DNA from: UBA970 sp049419605
GTDB lineage: Bacteria; Bacillota_I; Bacilli_A; RFN20; CAG-826
DNA length: 51,249 bases
Reading direction: 5' to 3'
Assembly (NCBI GenBank): GCA_049419605.1
Contig: JBMSKF010000009.1
Coordinates: forward strand, 1-51,249
Shown: positions 1 to 7,855 of the stretch, one piece after another
How the letters are laid out: the number at the start of each line of letters is the position of its first letter
Position numbering within the stretch: position 1 is the first letter of the stretch
Program-made: the position numbers and the translations under genes
Notes under the pieces: generated by a model
What the model saw: the letters and a program-made list of their open reading frames with translations, nothing else
Told to the model about the DNA's origin: nothing
The model's database searches: none

Positions 1-2
1 AA

Positions 3-323
3 GAAATTGTTGGTGAAATTTGGGATGAAACCGATGATATTTTGCCGCCAATTATCAAACAAAGTGATCAAGTTTATCTTGTTGAAGGTAGTTTAAATAT
101 TGAAATTCTCTATAAAGAACTGAATTTACCTTATGTTGAAACCTCTGATTATGCCACGGTAAGCGGATGGGTTCTTTCACACCTTGGAAAATTTGCTAAA
201 GTTGGGGATCAATTTACCTTACAAGAATTTCAAATTGAGGTTTTAGAAGTAGAAAAATTTACAGTTGAGAAAATTAAGATTACCTTACCAGAAACCCAAG
301 AGGATTTAAGTGATATCGATTAA
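3..323 (+). CDS. Hemolysin/CorC-HlyC family protein, C-terminal fragment
   Basis: The reading frame is open from the window edge, so the start lies upstream. The visible 106 residues begin EIVGEIWDE, the usual junction after the second CBS domain, followed by the small transporter-associated (CorC_HlyC) domain with its VEGSLNIEILYKEL and VSGWVLSHLGKFAKVGDQF stretches. Full-length members have an N-terminal DUF21/CNNM membrane domain and two CBS domains, and are linked to divalent-cation (Mg2+/Co2+) transport or resistance. Only the regulatory tail is seen here, so membrane topology and substrate cannot be judged. Family assignment rests on the domain pattern. Confidence 0.75.
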   Translation, partial: EIVGEIWDETDDILPPIIKQSDQVYLVEGSLNIEILYKELNLPYVETSDYATVSGWVLSHLGKFAKVGDQFTLQEFQIEVLEVEKFTVEKIKITLPETQEDLSDID

Positions 324-363
324 ACTTTAACGATAAATGTGGTAAAATTTTGCGGTATCATTT

Positions 364-1293
364 ATGAAATATACTGCTTGGCTAAACCAAAACATTGCTG
401 ATTTATCGAATAAAACCATCCTAGTCACAGGTGCAAATAGTGGCTTAGGTTTTTTTGCTGCGAAACAATTAGCGTATCGCGGCGGTCATATCTTGATGGC
501 GTGCCGAAATTTAAAATCTGCTGAGGAAGCTAAGTTAGCCATCCTAAAAGAGATTCCCAATGCTAAATTAACAATCATTCCTTATGACCAAAGTTCATTT
601 GAAACGATTGATTCATTTGTTAAACTCATTAAAACCCAACACGCAAAAATTGACATTCTGTTACTGAATGCAGGTATTATCATGCCTCAAGCGAAACTTA
701 AAACAAAAGAGGGATTTCCCCTTACAACGGGAGTTAACTTCTTTAATGTTTATTATTTGTTGAGAGAATTGCTTGGATTTCTTGATCAAAAAAATTCGGA
801 TTTAAGATTAGTATTCGTTGGGTCCTACTCATCTTACAAAGCAAGACTTACCAATATTCAAGGTCTACTGAATGCAAAATTACCAAGAATGAGACAGTAT
901 GCCAATAGCAAACTTGCCATTGCCATGCTACATCATGTTTTTCAAATGAATTTAAACTTATTTGATTTTCCTGTCCTTGACCATATTTCTTCCATATTGG
1001 TGCATCCTGGCATTGCTGCCACAAATATTGTCCGTTCCTTACCCAGTTGGTTACAAAAACTCATCAATGGATTCATTTCCTTAACCAGTCATTCTGCTGA
1101 ATCAGGAGCCTTAAGTTTAACCTATGCATGTGGTAACCCATATGTTGTAAACGGTAGTTTTATTGGTCCAAATGGTCCAGGAGAAAGCTTTGGTTTCCCC
1201 AAAAAATTGAAATTAAAACCTCATTTTAGTAAAGGCAGTGCCAAACTAACTTATGATGTTGGAAAATATTTAGAAAAGCTCGGAGGACGTTGA
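364..1293 (+). CDS. Short-chain dehydrogenase/reductase (SDR)
   Basis: A 309-residue classical SDR. The N-terminal NAD(P)-binding motif TGANSGLG is near residue 23, a LNAG structural motif near 101, a catalytic Ser in VGSYSSY near 155 and YANSK (YxxxK) near 180. The MACRN segment after the second strand is typical of the retinol-dehydrogenase-like/WWOX-like SDR subgroup and suggests NADP preference. The substrate cannot be read from sequence. A retinal link is tempting because a rhodopsin gene lies 5 kb downstream, but members of this subgroup are often annotated this way without such a role. A weak TAAAAT -10 lies just upstream with no clear ribosome binding site. The next gene starts 1 nt after the stop, so the two are probably co-transcribed. 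Confidence 0.85.
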   Translation: MKYTAWLNQNIADLSNKTILVTGANSGLGFFAAKQLAYRGGHILMACRNLKSAEEAKLAILKEIPNAKLTIIPYDQSSFETIDSFVKLIKTQHAKIDILLLNAGIIMPQAKLKTKEGFPLTTGVNFFNVYYLLRELLGFLDQKNSDLRLVFVGSYSSYKARLTNIQGLLNAKLPRMRQYANSKLAIAMLHHVFQMNLNLFDFPVLDHISSILVHPGIAATNIVRSLPSWLQKLINGFISLTSHSAESGALSLTYACGNPYVVNGSFIGPNGPGESFGFPKKLKLKPHFSKGSAKLTYDVGKYLEKLGGR

Positions 1294-1294
1294 G

Positions 1295-2881
1295 ATGTTA
1301 GAAGTAGGAAATGTATCGCTACAATTTGGTGGGCGAATTTTATTTAAAGATGTATCGCTTTCATTTACGAAAGGAAATTGTTATGGGATTATTGGTGCCA
1401 ATGGTGCTGGAAAATCCACCTTTCTCAAGATTTTATCTGGAGAAATTGAACCCACTGCAGGTGAAGTTTTTCGTGATAAAAAAGAAAGAATGTCGATTTT
1501 AAAACAAGATCAAAACGCATTCAATGCTTATACTGCTGTGGATACGGTCATGCTTGGTTTTCCGAAAATTAAATTACTTCGTGCTGAACTTGATGCTTTA
1601 TACGCTAAACCTGACTTTGATGAAAAAGATGGTATTAAGGCTGCAGATATGGAGAGTGAATATGCAGAGCTTGGTGGTTATGAGTCAGAAGCGAATGCTA
1701 GAAGTTTATTGAACGCACTTGGCATTAAAGAAAATAAACAAGATGTATTGATGAAGGATCTCGATAGTAAACTAAAAGTTAAGGTCCTATTAGCCCAAGC
1801 TTTATTTGGCAATCCTGACATCTTAATTTTAGATGAACCGACCAATAACTTAGATGCAGTTGCCTCGCACTGGCTAGAAAACTTTTTATTTAATTTTGAA
1901 AACACTGTGATTATTGTTTCCCATGACCGACATTTCTTGAATAAAGTTTGTACAAGAATTCTCGATGTGGATTACGGTAAAATCAGTATGTTTGTAGGGA
2001 ATTATGATTTTTGGTACGAATCAAGTCAATTGGTATTGAAACAATCTAAAGATGAAAACGCAAAGAAAGAAAATCGCATGAAAGAACTTCAAGAGTTTAT
2101 TGCGCGATTTTCTGCCAATGCAAGTAAAAGTAAACAAGCAACTTCTCGAAAAAAAGAACTTGAAAAAATCACACTTGAAGATTTAAAACCTTCGTCTAGA
2201 CGATATCCATTTATTGATTTTAAATTTGAAAAAGATTTAGGGCAGGATGTTCTAAGTTTTCAAGGGTTTAAAAAGCCGGGTTTAATTCCCACGCTTAATT
2301 TATCAATTCATCGTGGAGAAAAAATTGCAATCTTATCAGATAGTTCTCAACGTATTACCACCTTGTTTGAGATCTTATTAGGAACGAAAACCCAAGAAGA
2401 AGGAACTTTTAAATGGGGGATCACAGTTACACCGACTTATTTACCTCAAGACAATAGTGAGTTCTTTAAAGAAAGAATGCATTTGGTGGATTGGTTAAGA
2501 CCTTACTCTAAAGACCAAACTGAGTCTTATTTAAGAGGTTGGTTAGGTCGCATGTTATTTTCTGGAGAAGAAGCATTAAAACCCGTGACTGTTTTATCGG
2601 GTGGTGAAAAAGTAAGATGTATGTTTGCCCGAATGATGTTAACTGCTGGCAATGTGCTCCTGATGGATGAACCCACAAACCACCTTGATTTAGAAGCGAT
2701 TACCGCATTGAATAAGGGTATGATGAATTATAAAGGTGTCATCTTATTTACCAGTCATGATCATGAGTTACTTGCCACGGTTGCCAATCGCATTATTTAT
2801 TTAACAGAAGATAAAGTTTACGATAAACGAATGGGTTATGATGAGTTTATTGATTGGGCTGAACAAGAAGGTATTTTTTAA
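1295..2881 (+). CDS. ABC-F family ATPase (YkpA/YbiT type)
   Basis: A 528-residue soluble protein with two ABC domains and no membrane segments, the architecture of ABC-F translation factors acting on the ribosomal E site. NBD1 has an intact Walker A (GANGAGKST near residue 37) and Walker B (LILDEPTNNLD). The linker contains the family block RFSANASKSKQATSRKK. NBD2 has an intact signature LSGGEKVR and Walker B (LLMDEPTNHLD). Two elements are degenerate: the NBD1 signature reads DLDSKLKVKV instead of LSGG, and the NBD2 Walker A reads SDSSQRITTLFE without GK. These belong to the same composite ATP site, so one site looks dead and the other intact. From memory, B. subtilis YkpA also lacks a normal second Walker A. 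RBS GGAGG lies 6 nt before the ATG. Confidence 0.9.
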   Translation: MLEVGNVSLQFGGRILFKDVSLSFTKGNCYGIIGANGAGKSTFLKILSGEIEPTAGEVFRDKKERMSILKQDQNAFNAYTAVDTVMLGFPKIKLLRAELDALYAKPDFDEKDGIKAADMESEYAELGGYESEANARSLLNALGIKENKQDVLMKDLDSKLKVKVLLAQALFGNPDILILDEPTNNLDAVASHWLENFLFNFENTVIIVSHDRHFLNKVCTRILDVDYGKISMFVGNYDFWYESSQLVLKQSKDENAKKENRMKELQEFIARFSANASKSKQATSRKKELEKITLEDLKPSSRRYPFIDFKFEKDLGQDVLSFQGFKKPGLIPTLNLSIHRGEKIAILSDSSQRITTLFEILLGTKTQEEGTFKWGITVTPTYLPQDNSEFFKERMHLVDWLRPYSKDQTESYLRGWLGRMLFSGEEALKPVTVLSGGEKVRCMFARMMLTAGNVLLMDEPTNHLDLEAITALNKGMMNYKGVILFTSHDHELLATVANRIIYLTEDKVYDKRMGYDEFIDWAEQEGIF

Positions 2882-2891
2882 CTAACTTTGA

Positions 2892-2930
2892 TATAATTTT
2901 CATAATAGAAACTTTCAAAGTTTCGTGGAG
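2892..2930 (+). promoter_or_regulatory. Promoter -10 and 17-nt palindrome before iron transporter
   Basis: A TATAAT -10 lies at 2892-2897. A perfect palindrome, GAAACTTT-C-AAAGTTTC, covers 2908-2924, where the transcript should begin, and a GGAG ribosome site follows at 2927-2930. The position fits an operator for a metal-responsive repressor, or a short 5' hairpin. It is not a canonical Fur box. Confidence 0.5.
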
Positions 2931-2934
2931 ATAG

Positions 2935-3981
2935 ATGATGAAGTCGAATTATTTAGGGATCGTGCCCTTTATCCTCACGATATTGAGTGGTTGTCAAAAT
3001 TCAGGACCTTATCTTAATTTATATACGGATCGCCATTATGATGTTGATCAAAACCTGTATGATGCTTTTACGGAAGAAACTGGCATCCAAGTCAACGTTG
3101 TTAAGCTGGATGCCGACCCGTTATTGACACGATTAGAAACTGAAGGATCTTCAACCGTTGCAGATCTAGTTTTCTTAACTGACGCTGGTCGATTGGGTCG
3201 AGCGAAATCTAAAAATTTACTACAATCCTTTGGAGAAGAATCGTTTTTGGATCTCGTACCAGACTATATGCAGGATGATGATCAGCAATGGATTGCATTG
3301 ACAAAACGTGCAAGAATTTTAGTTTTTAATCCAGAGGTGACGAATGTTGCGTCTCTTTCCACCTATGAAGACTTAGGGAATACGCAATGGTTTGAAAAAA
3401 TTGCGGTTAGAAGTTCTAGTCATGTTTATAATCAGTCTATGGTCGCGGCAATGATTGAGGAAATCGGTGAAATTCAAACTCAACAGTGGGTGGAAAGTCT
3501 TGTTCATAATTTTGCAATCCGAGATCCACTGACCCAAAGTAAACATCCCGTTGGCAATGATCGTGATCAAGCCAAGGCAGTCTTCAATGGGGTTGCCGAA
3601 GTGGCAATCATGAACTCGTATTATTTTGGAAAAATGTTGTACTCAGAAGATCCCTCAGAAGTTGCAGTCGCGAATGCATTAGAGGTATTTTTTCCCAATC
3701 AAACTTCATTTGGCACCCATATAAATATCTCAGGTATGGGTTTAACTAGATATAGTCAACGTTCTGAACACGCAAAACGACTTGTTGAATTTATGTTATC
3801 CGTGAACGCACAAAGAATTTTTGCGGATGCAAATTTTGAATATCCTGCACGGATTGGTGTTGAGCCTCACCCCTTGTTATCTTCATGGGGGCCATTTATT
3901 GAACAGGATGTACCTTTGTCTGTTTTAGCAACACGAAGTCAGCAAGCTTTTCAAATGATGGTTGAGGCAGGATGGCAGTAA
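2935..3981 (+). CDS. fbpA: Fe(III) ABC transporter substrate-binding lipoprotein
   Basis: A 348-residue lipoprotein: a short hydrophobic signal ending in the lipobox LSGC (Cys about residue 20), then a periplasmic-binding-protein fold. The N-terminal NLYTDRHYD and AKSKNLLQSF segments match the FutA/FbpA family of ferric-ion binders. A Tyr-Tyr pair in MNSYYFGKM (near residue 227) matches the tyrosine iron ligands of the family. It delivers Fe3+ to the permease and ATPase encoded next. ATG 2935 is followed immediately by ATG 2938, which is slightly better spaced from the GGAG at 2927-2930. The stop overlaps the permease start, implying coupled translation. Iron(III) specificity follows from family membership; sequence alone does not prove it. 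Confidence 0.88.
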   Translation: MMKSNYLGIVPFILTILSGCQNSGPYLNLYTDRHYDVDQNLYDAFTEETGIQVNVVKLDADPLLTRLETEGSSTVADLVFLTDAGRLGRAKSKNLLQSFGEESFLDLVPDYMQDDDQQWIALTKRARILVFNPEVTNVASLSTYEDLGNTQWFEKIAVRSSSHVYNQSMVAAMIEEIGEIQTQQWVESLVHNFAIRDPLTQSKHPVGNDRDQAKAVFNGVAEVAIMNSYYFGKMLYSEDPSEVAVANALEVFFPNQTSFGTHINISGMGLTRYSQRSEHAKRLVEFMLSVNAQRIFADANFEYPARIGVEPHPLLSSWGPFIEQDVPLSVLATRSQQAFQMMVEAGWQ

Positions 3982-5561
3982 TGCAAAAAAGGATTTTCAA
4001 TCCCTTTACGTTCGTTACCATCATTGCTTTATCTTTTGTTTCAATATTTTTATTTCAATTTATTCCTCCACTTTTTTCTGAAACTGGACCCATGTGGACC
4101 TGGATGCAGGCTCACTGGTTTCCTGACGTTTTATTTCAAAGTTTAATCTTAGTGATAGGAACCTTACTATTAAGTTCATGCATCGGTGTGTCATTAGCAT
4201 ATTGGATGAGTTTTTATCGTATACCTTTTGCAAGACTTTGGGATATTGTCTTGGTGCTACCACTTGCAATTCCGACTTACTTAATTGGTTATATCTATGT
4301 TGATTTGATGAGCGGTTCTTGGTACCAGCCTTATATCGTGATCACAAATTTACCTGGGGCCATTATTCTTTTTTCATTGACGTTGTATCCTTACATTTAC
4401 TTAGCAATTCGCTCCTTTTTAAGTAAACAACCCCAAACCATGTTTGCTTCTGCCCAAAGTTTAGGCGCTAGCCGAATATCGATGTTTTGGAAGATTATTT
4501 TTCCTTTATTAAGACCAGCGTTGATTGGATCTATGGTTCTTGTTGCAATGGAAGTTTTAAATGATTATGGTCTTGTTCAATATTTTGGATTAAGAGTCTA
4601 TGCAACCACCATTTTCCAAGCTTGGTTTAATGGCAACGACCTTAACACTGCGGTTCGCTTTTCTATTCAATTGATTATGTTTATCGTGGTCATCCTCTGG
4701 ATCGAAACAAGTTTGAGAAAATCTTTTAAATATAGTTATTCCACAACCCAAATTAAACCTTTGATGAAAAGCCCATTACCTCAATCAACCGCTTGGTGGT
4801 TTTATGGGATAGCTTCATTCACGATTTTAATGGCTTTAATCATTCCTATTCGGCAGTTATTAATGTGGATGCCAGATGTTCCTGTAAATGTGTATCAGCG
4901 ACAATTTTGGGATGGTTTATTTTCAACGGTGATCATGGCCTTTTATCCAACTCTCATGATTTTAGTCTTATCGCTGATGATCATTAATTTTCAGCGATTG
5001 ATGCCAAAACCATGGAAGAAATGGATTCAGAGAATTCTCACTTTAGGGTATGCGCTTCCAGGTGCAGTCATCGCCGTAGGAATGATTTTAATGTGGGTCC
5101 CTTTTGATCGTTTTGTTGCCAATATATTTCAGACTAATACCATGTTGATATCTGGATCTTTGACTTTATTAATTCTTGCACTCGTTTTAAGGTTTTTTGC
5201 AGTAGGCAGCAATATCATTGAAGGAACTTATCATAAAATCGGCATGAAATATACCACGGCAAGTCATGCGCTCAATAAAGGTTATTTAAAAACTTTATTT
5301 GCAATCGACTTACCATTAATAAGTCATGGTGTGCTTGCTGCCGCATTGATTGTCATGGTTGATTTATTTAAAGAATTACCTTTAACTTTAATTTTAAGAC
5401 CTTTTAATTTTCAAACCTTGGCAACGTACCTTTACCAATATGCCGGCGATGAACAAATCAATCTAGCGAGTCCGATGGCATTAACGTTGATTATTTTAAC
5501 TGCTTCAGCGGTGACCTTCGCCAGTGATATGATGTTAAAGGTTAATACGTATGAGTCTTAA
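3972..5561 (+). CDS. fbpB: Fe(III) ABC transporter fused permease
   Basis: A 529-residue integral membrane protein with about 12 predicted membrane segments, formed of two fused permease halves as in FbpB/FutB. Each half has an EAA-type coupling loop: AQSLGASRISMFWKIIFPLLRPA near residue 160 and a more diverged SHALNKGYLKTLFAIDLPL near 434. It forms the membrane channel of the iron importer. Two starts are possible: ATG 3972, or ATG 3981, which shares its A with the upstream TAA in a TAATG coupling arrangement. The latter may be the real start. The gene overlaps the ATPase gene by 11 nt. Confidence 0.88.
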   Translation: MAVMQKRIFNPFTFVTIIALSFVSIFLFQFIPPLFSETGPMWTWMQAHWFPDVLFQSLILVIGTLLLSSCIGVSLAYWMSFYRIPFARLWDIVLVLPLAIPTYLIGYIYVDLMSGSWYQPYIVITNLPGAIILFSLTLYPYIYLAIRSFLSKQPQTMFASAQSLGASRISMFWKIIFPLLRPALIGSMVLVAMEVLNDYGLVQYFGLRVYATTIFQAWFNGNDLNTAVRFSIQLIMFIVVILWIETSLRKSFKYSYSTTQIKPLMKSPLPQSTAWWFYGIASFTILMALIIPIRQLLMWMPDVPVNVYQRQFWDGLFSTVIMAFYPTLMILVLSLMIINFQRLMPKPWKKWIQRILTLGYALPGAVIAVGMILMWVPFDRFVANIFQTNTMLISGSLTLLILALVLRFFAVGSNIIEGTYHKIGMKYTTASHALNKGYLKTLFAIDLPLISHGVLAAALIVMVDLFKELPLTLILRPFNFQTLATYLYQYAGDEQINLASPMALTLIILTASAVTFASDMMLKVNTYES

Positions 5562-6192
5562 TATTCAGCAACTTTATTTTCGATATAAGTCCACTCAACC
5601 ATTAATTGAGAACCTTTCTCTTCACATTAAACAAGGTCAAATCGTTGCCCTAACTGGTGTCAGTGGTTGTGGAAAATCAACTTTAATTCAATTGTTAATC
5701 GGTACCCTTAAACCAACTAAAGGGGTCATCTCGTTTGCACAAAAAACGTTTGTTGATGAGAAACAAATCTTAACGCCTCAAGCAAGAGGTATTGGAGTTG
5801 TTTTCCAAGACTATGCATTATTTCCACACCTCACGGTTCGTCAAAATATTGGATTTGGTTTAAAACATAATCAACAAGCCAAACAAAAAGAAATTGATCA
5901 ATGGTTAAAGATTTTTTCTTTAGGGGATGTTGCGTTTTCCTATCCTCACCAATTATCTGGAGGACAAATGCAACGCGTTGCGATTGCCCGTGCCCTTGCA
6001 CCTAAACCAACCTTATTATTAATGGATGAACCCTTTTCAAACCTTGATCCGAACCTTGCTCAAAGAATTCGGCAAGAACTTAAACCTCTGTTTAAACAGC
6101 TTAATATGACTGTATTGCTGGTGACACACCATCGGGCTGATGCGGACCATATTGCCGATGAAATCATTGATTTTTCAACTTTAAACCATTAA
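5551..6192 (+). CDS. fbpC: Fe(III) ABC transporter ATP-binding protein
   Basis: A 213-residue ABC ATPase with Walker A GVSGCGKST, Q-loop VVFQDYALFPHLTVRQN, signature LSGGQMQR, Walker B LLLMDEPFSNLD and switch His in LVTHH. It energises the permease encoded upstream. It is short for FbpC, which usually has about 350 residues. The C-terminal regulatory TOBE region is absent and the protein stops soon after the switch region, so any C-terminal iron feedback seen in some homologues should be missing. It is the third gene of a tightly overlapped operon. No obvious terminator follows before the rhodopsin promoter. Confidence 0.9.
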   Translation: MSLNIQQLYFRYKSTQPLIENLSLHIKQGQIVALTGVSGCGKSTLIQLLIGTLKPTKGVISFAQKTFVDEKQILTPQARGIGVVFQDYALFPHLTVRQNIGFGLKHNQQAKQKEIDQWLKIFSLGDVAFSYPHQLSGGQMQRVAIARALAPKPTLLLMDEPFSNLDPNLAQRIRQELKPLFKQLNMTVLLVTHHRADADHIADEIIDFSTLNH

Positions 6193-6227
6193 TTAGCGTT
6201 AGGTCATAAAATCAGTAATCATATTGC

Positions 6228-6256
6228 TTGTAAGCGCTACCATTTTCTTTTAAGAT
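6228..6256 (+). promoter_or_regulatory. Rhodopsin promoter with overlapping cre-like site
   Basis: TTGTAA (6228-6233), a 17-nt spacer and TAAGAT (6251-6256) form a plausible sigma-A promoter. TTGTAAGCGCTACCAT (6228-6243) matches the CcpA cre consensus WTGNAARCGNWWWCAW with one mismatch and covers the -35, a placement that would repress transcription on preferred carbon sources. The match was made by eye. Confidence 0.55.
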
Positions 6257-6286
6257 AAGGTTTAGAAAGTAATAAAGGAGGACCTT

Positions 6287-7084
6287 ATGTCAGATATTAC
6301 TTTACAAATATGGGAATTCGAACTTGTTTCCCATATCCTCACGCTCGGCTATGCTGTGATGGCAGCCGGATTGCTGTACTTCTGGTTGACGATTCGTCAA
6401 AATCATCCGAAGTTCCGCATGTCGAATGTTCTATCCGTTGTCGTTTCCATTTCTGCTTTACTCTTATTGTTCGCTCAACAACAAAGCTGGGTTGCAGCCT
6501 ATGAACTCGTGAATGGCGTTTATGTATCGAATGGAACTTTCTCTAATGGTTTCCGTTACTTAAACTGGCTCATCGATGTTCCTAATCTATTAACTCAAAT
6601 CTTGTTCGTTGCATTAATTTCCGGAAAAGCCTTCCGTAAATATTGGTATGACTTCACGCTTTATGGCATGCTCATGATCGTGACAGGTTATATCGGCCAA
6701 TTCTATGAACCAGGAAGAACTGACTTTGTTGCGGGTAATGAATTATGGTGGATCGTTTGGGGTGTTATCTCAACCGTTTTCTACGTCTTTATCTTAATTA
6801 CCATGACCAAAGTTATCGATGAAGGTGCAAAGAACATTAAGAGCAGCAAGCTTGTTGGTGTCTTCAAATTCATCAAGCCATGGTTCTATATTACATGGAC
6901 CATTTATCCAGTGGCCTACATCATGCCAGCACTCTTTGGTGTCGGTATCGATTCCTTCGTGGTTGTGTCTCAACAAGTTCTTTATACAATCGCAGACGTC
7001 ACGTCTAAAGTTGTATACGGTATTATGTTAAACACTGTCTCCACCTTCTTATCACAAGAAGCGAAATTCGAAGAAGCAGCTTAA
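6287..7084 (+). CDS. Light-driven sodium-pump rhodopsin (NDQ type)
   Basis: A 265-residue seven-helix microbial rhodopsin. Helix C reads RYLNWLIDVPNLLTQ: Arg90 is followed by Asn93 (+3), Asp97 (+7) and Gln104 (+14), exactly the N112/D116/Q123 spacing of the Na+ pump KR2. Helix G reads YTIADVTSKVVYG, with retinal Schiff-base Lys241 and the conserved Asp237. Helix F has WFYITWTIYPVAY. Leu101 sits at the green/blue tuning site (PR position 105), suggesting green absorption. The known role of NDQ rhodopsins is light-driven outward Na+ transport, with H+ pumping when Na+ is scarce. Strong RBS AAAGGAGG lies 5 nt before the ATG. It is monocistronic, with its own promoter and terminator. No retinal or carotenoid biosynthesis gene is in the window, so retinal must come from elsewhere. 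Confidence 0.95.
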   Translation: MSDITLQIWEFELVSHILTLGYAVMAAGLLYFWLTIRQNHPKFRMSNVLSVVVSISALLLLFAQQQSWVAAYELVNGVYVSNGTFSNGFRYLNWLIDVPNLLTQILFVALISGKAFRKYWYDFTLYGMLMIVTGYIGQFYEPGRTDFVAGNELWWIVWGVISTVFYVFILITMTKVIDEGAKNIKSSKLVGVFKFIKPWFYITWTIYPVAYIMPALFGVGIDSFVVVSQQVLYTIADVTSKVVYGIMLNTVSTFLSQEAKFEEAA

Positions 7085-7102
7085 ATTTAATTTAAGTCTA
7101 AG

Positions 7103-7135
7103 AAAAACATCTAGTGAGAACTAGATGTTTTTTCT
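7103..7135 (+). terminator. Bidirectional intrinsic terminator
   Basis: A 13-bp stem (AAAAACATCTAGT, loop GAGA, then its complement) is followed by TTTTTTTC. On the minus strand an A-rich flank becomes a T-run, so it can end both the rhodopsin mRNA and the converging guanylate-kinase-like gene, whose stop codon lies within it. Confidence 0.85.
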
Positions 7136-7665
7136 TTTAAGTGTTGTTGATAGAGTTGATAAATTCTATCGCTAGCATCTTCAATCGTTACCGTTTCGTT
7201 ATCGATTTCGTAGTCAATTCTAGGCATTGTTTTGCGATTGAAATTGATGACATCAAAGGCGAGTCTTTTCTTAGCAAATTCAAGATCTTGACCCCGGATA
7301 ATCATCCGATTGATTCTTGTAATTTCATTGGCTTGAATAAAAAAGGTTACGAATCGAGGGTTGTTCAATTTTACAAAAGCATCCAATCCATTTGCATCAA
7401 CGATGAGTACTTTCTGATCCCCAACTTCTAACTTTGAAGTTCCATATTGGAAACCATTATAAAGGGTGGTTTCAATAAAACCTTCTTGGGCTTTCATGGT
7501 ATTAAAATTATCTTCAGAAACAAAATGATAATCAATTTCAGGGATTTCAGTGGGTCGAATAGGCCGAGTAGTATGCGTGATTACTTTTTTAATTCCGTAT
7601 TTAAAAAGGAGTATCTTGGCAATCTCAGTTTTTCCGCTTGCTGAAGGTCCAGTTAAAATAATCAT
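7111..7665 (-). CDS. Guanylate-kinase-like P-loop protein
   Basis: 184 residues. The N-terminal P-loop GPSASGKTE, then THTTRPIRPTE...DYHFV, match guanylate kinase, where Ser/Arg/Tyr residues in this stretch bind GMP. An EGFIETTLYNGFQYGTS segment follows as in Gmk. The family converts GMP and ATP to GDP and ADP. The rest is diverged and a little short (typical Gmk is about 200 residues), so it may be a paralogue and not the essential enzyme. The frame is open further upstream, but ATG 7665 is chosen because the P-loop starts there and a TATAAT (7672-7677, minus strand) lies only 6 nt before it. That implies a leaderless mRNA. Confidence 0.75.
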   Translation of the reverse strand: MIILTGPSASGKTEIAKILLFKYGIKKVITHTTRPIRPTEIPEIDYHFVSEDNFNTMKAQEGFIETTLYNGFQYGTSKLEVGDQKVLIVDANGLDAFVKLNNPRFVTFFIQANEITRINRMIIRGQDLEFAKKRLAFDVINFNRKTMPRIDYEIDNETVTIEDASDRIYQLYQQHLKEKTSSSH

Positions 7666-7717
7666 GCATCTATTATATAAACTTCTAAACTTATACTCCA
7701 ACTCAATATTTATGGTT

Positions 7718-7733
7718 GCGAAAACGCTTTCAT
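7718..7733 (-). promoter_or_regulatory. cre-like site between gmk-like gene and pdh operon
   Basis: On the minus strand the site reads ATGAAAGCGTTTTCGC, 14 of 16 matches to the CcpA cre consensus, with mismatches only in the last two positions. It lies upstream of both divergent transcription units, about 40 bp before the pdhA -35. Confidence 0.4.
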
Positions 7734-7774
7734 GAATTAATGTTTTCACAGAGTTGATTGTTTTACTAAAACTA

Positions 7775-7837
7775 TTGCTATTCAAAAGGATTTTGAGTAT
7801 ATTTTGTATGCTAGCAAAAAAAGATTTCACTAGCATA
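7775..7837 (+). promoter_or_regulatory. pdh promoter and inverted repeat
   Basis: TTGCTA (7775-7780), a 17-nt spacer and TATATT (7798-7803) form a promoter. Perfect 8-bp arms TATGCTAG (7807-7814) and CTAGCATA (7830-7837) straddle the expected transcription start, with a 15-nt loop. This could be an operator or a 5' hairpin just before the ribosome binding site. Confidence 0.5.
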
Positions 7838-7855
7838 TAGAAAAGGAGAATTGTG

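Noticed and set aside
364..1293. SDR gene as a retinal-metabolism enzyme serving the rhodopsin
   Set aside because: The retinol-dehydrogenase-like motif is shared by many SDRs of other function, and the gene is not in the rhodopsin transcription unit.
6201..6260. Terminator between the iron transporter and the rhodopsin
   Set aside because: The AGCGCT half-palindrome is too short for a stem with a T-run; the site fits a cre/promoter better.
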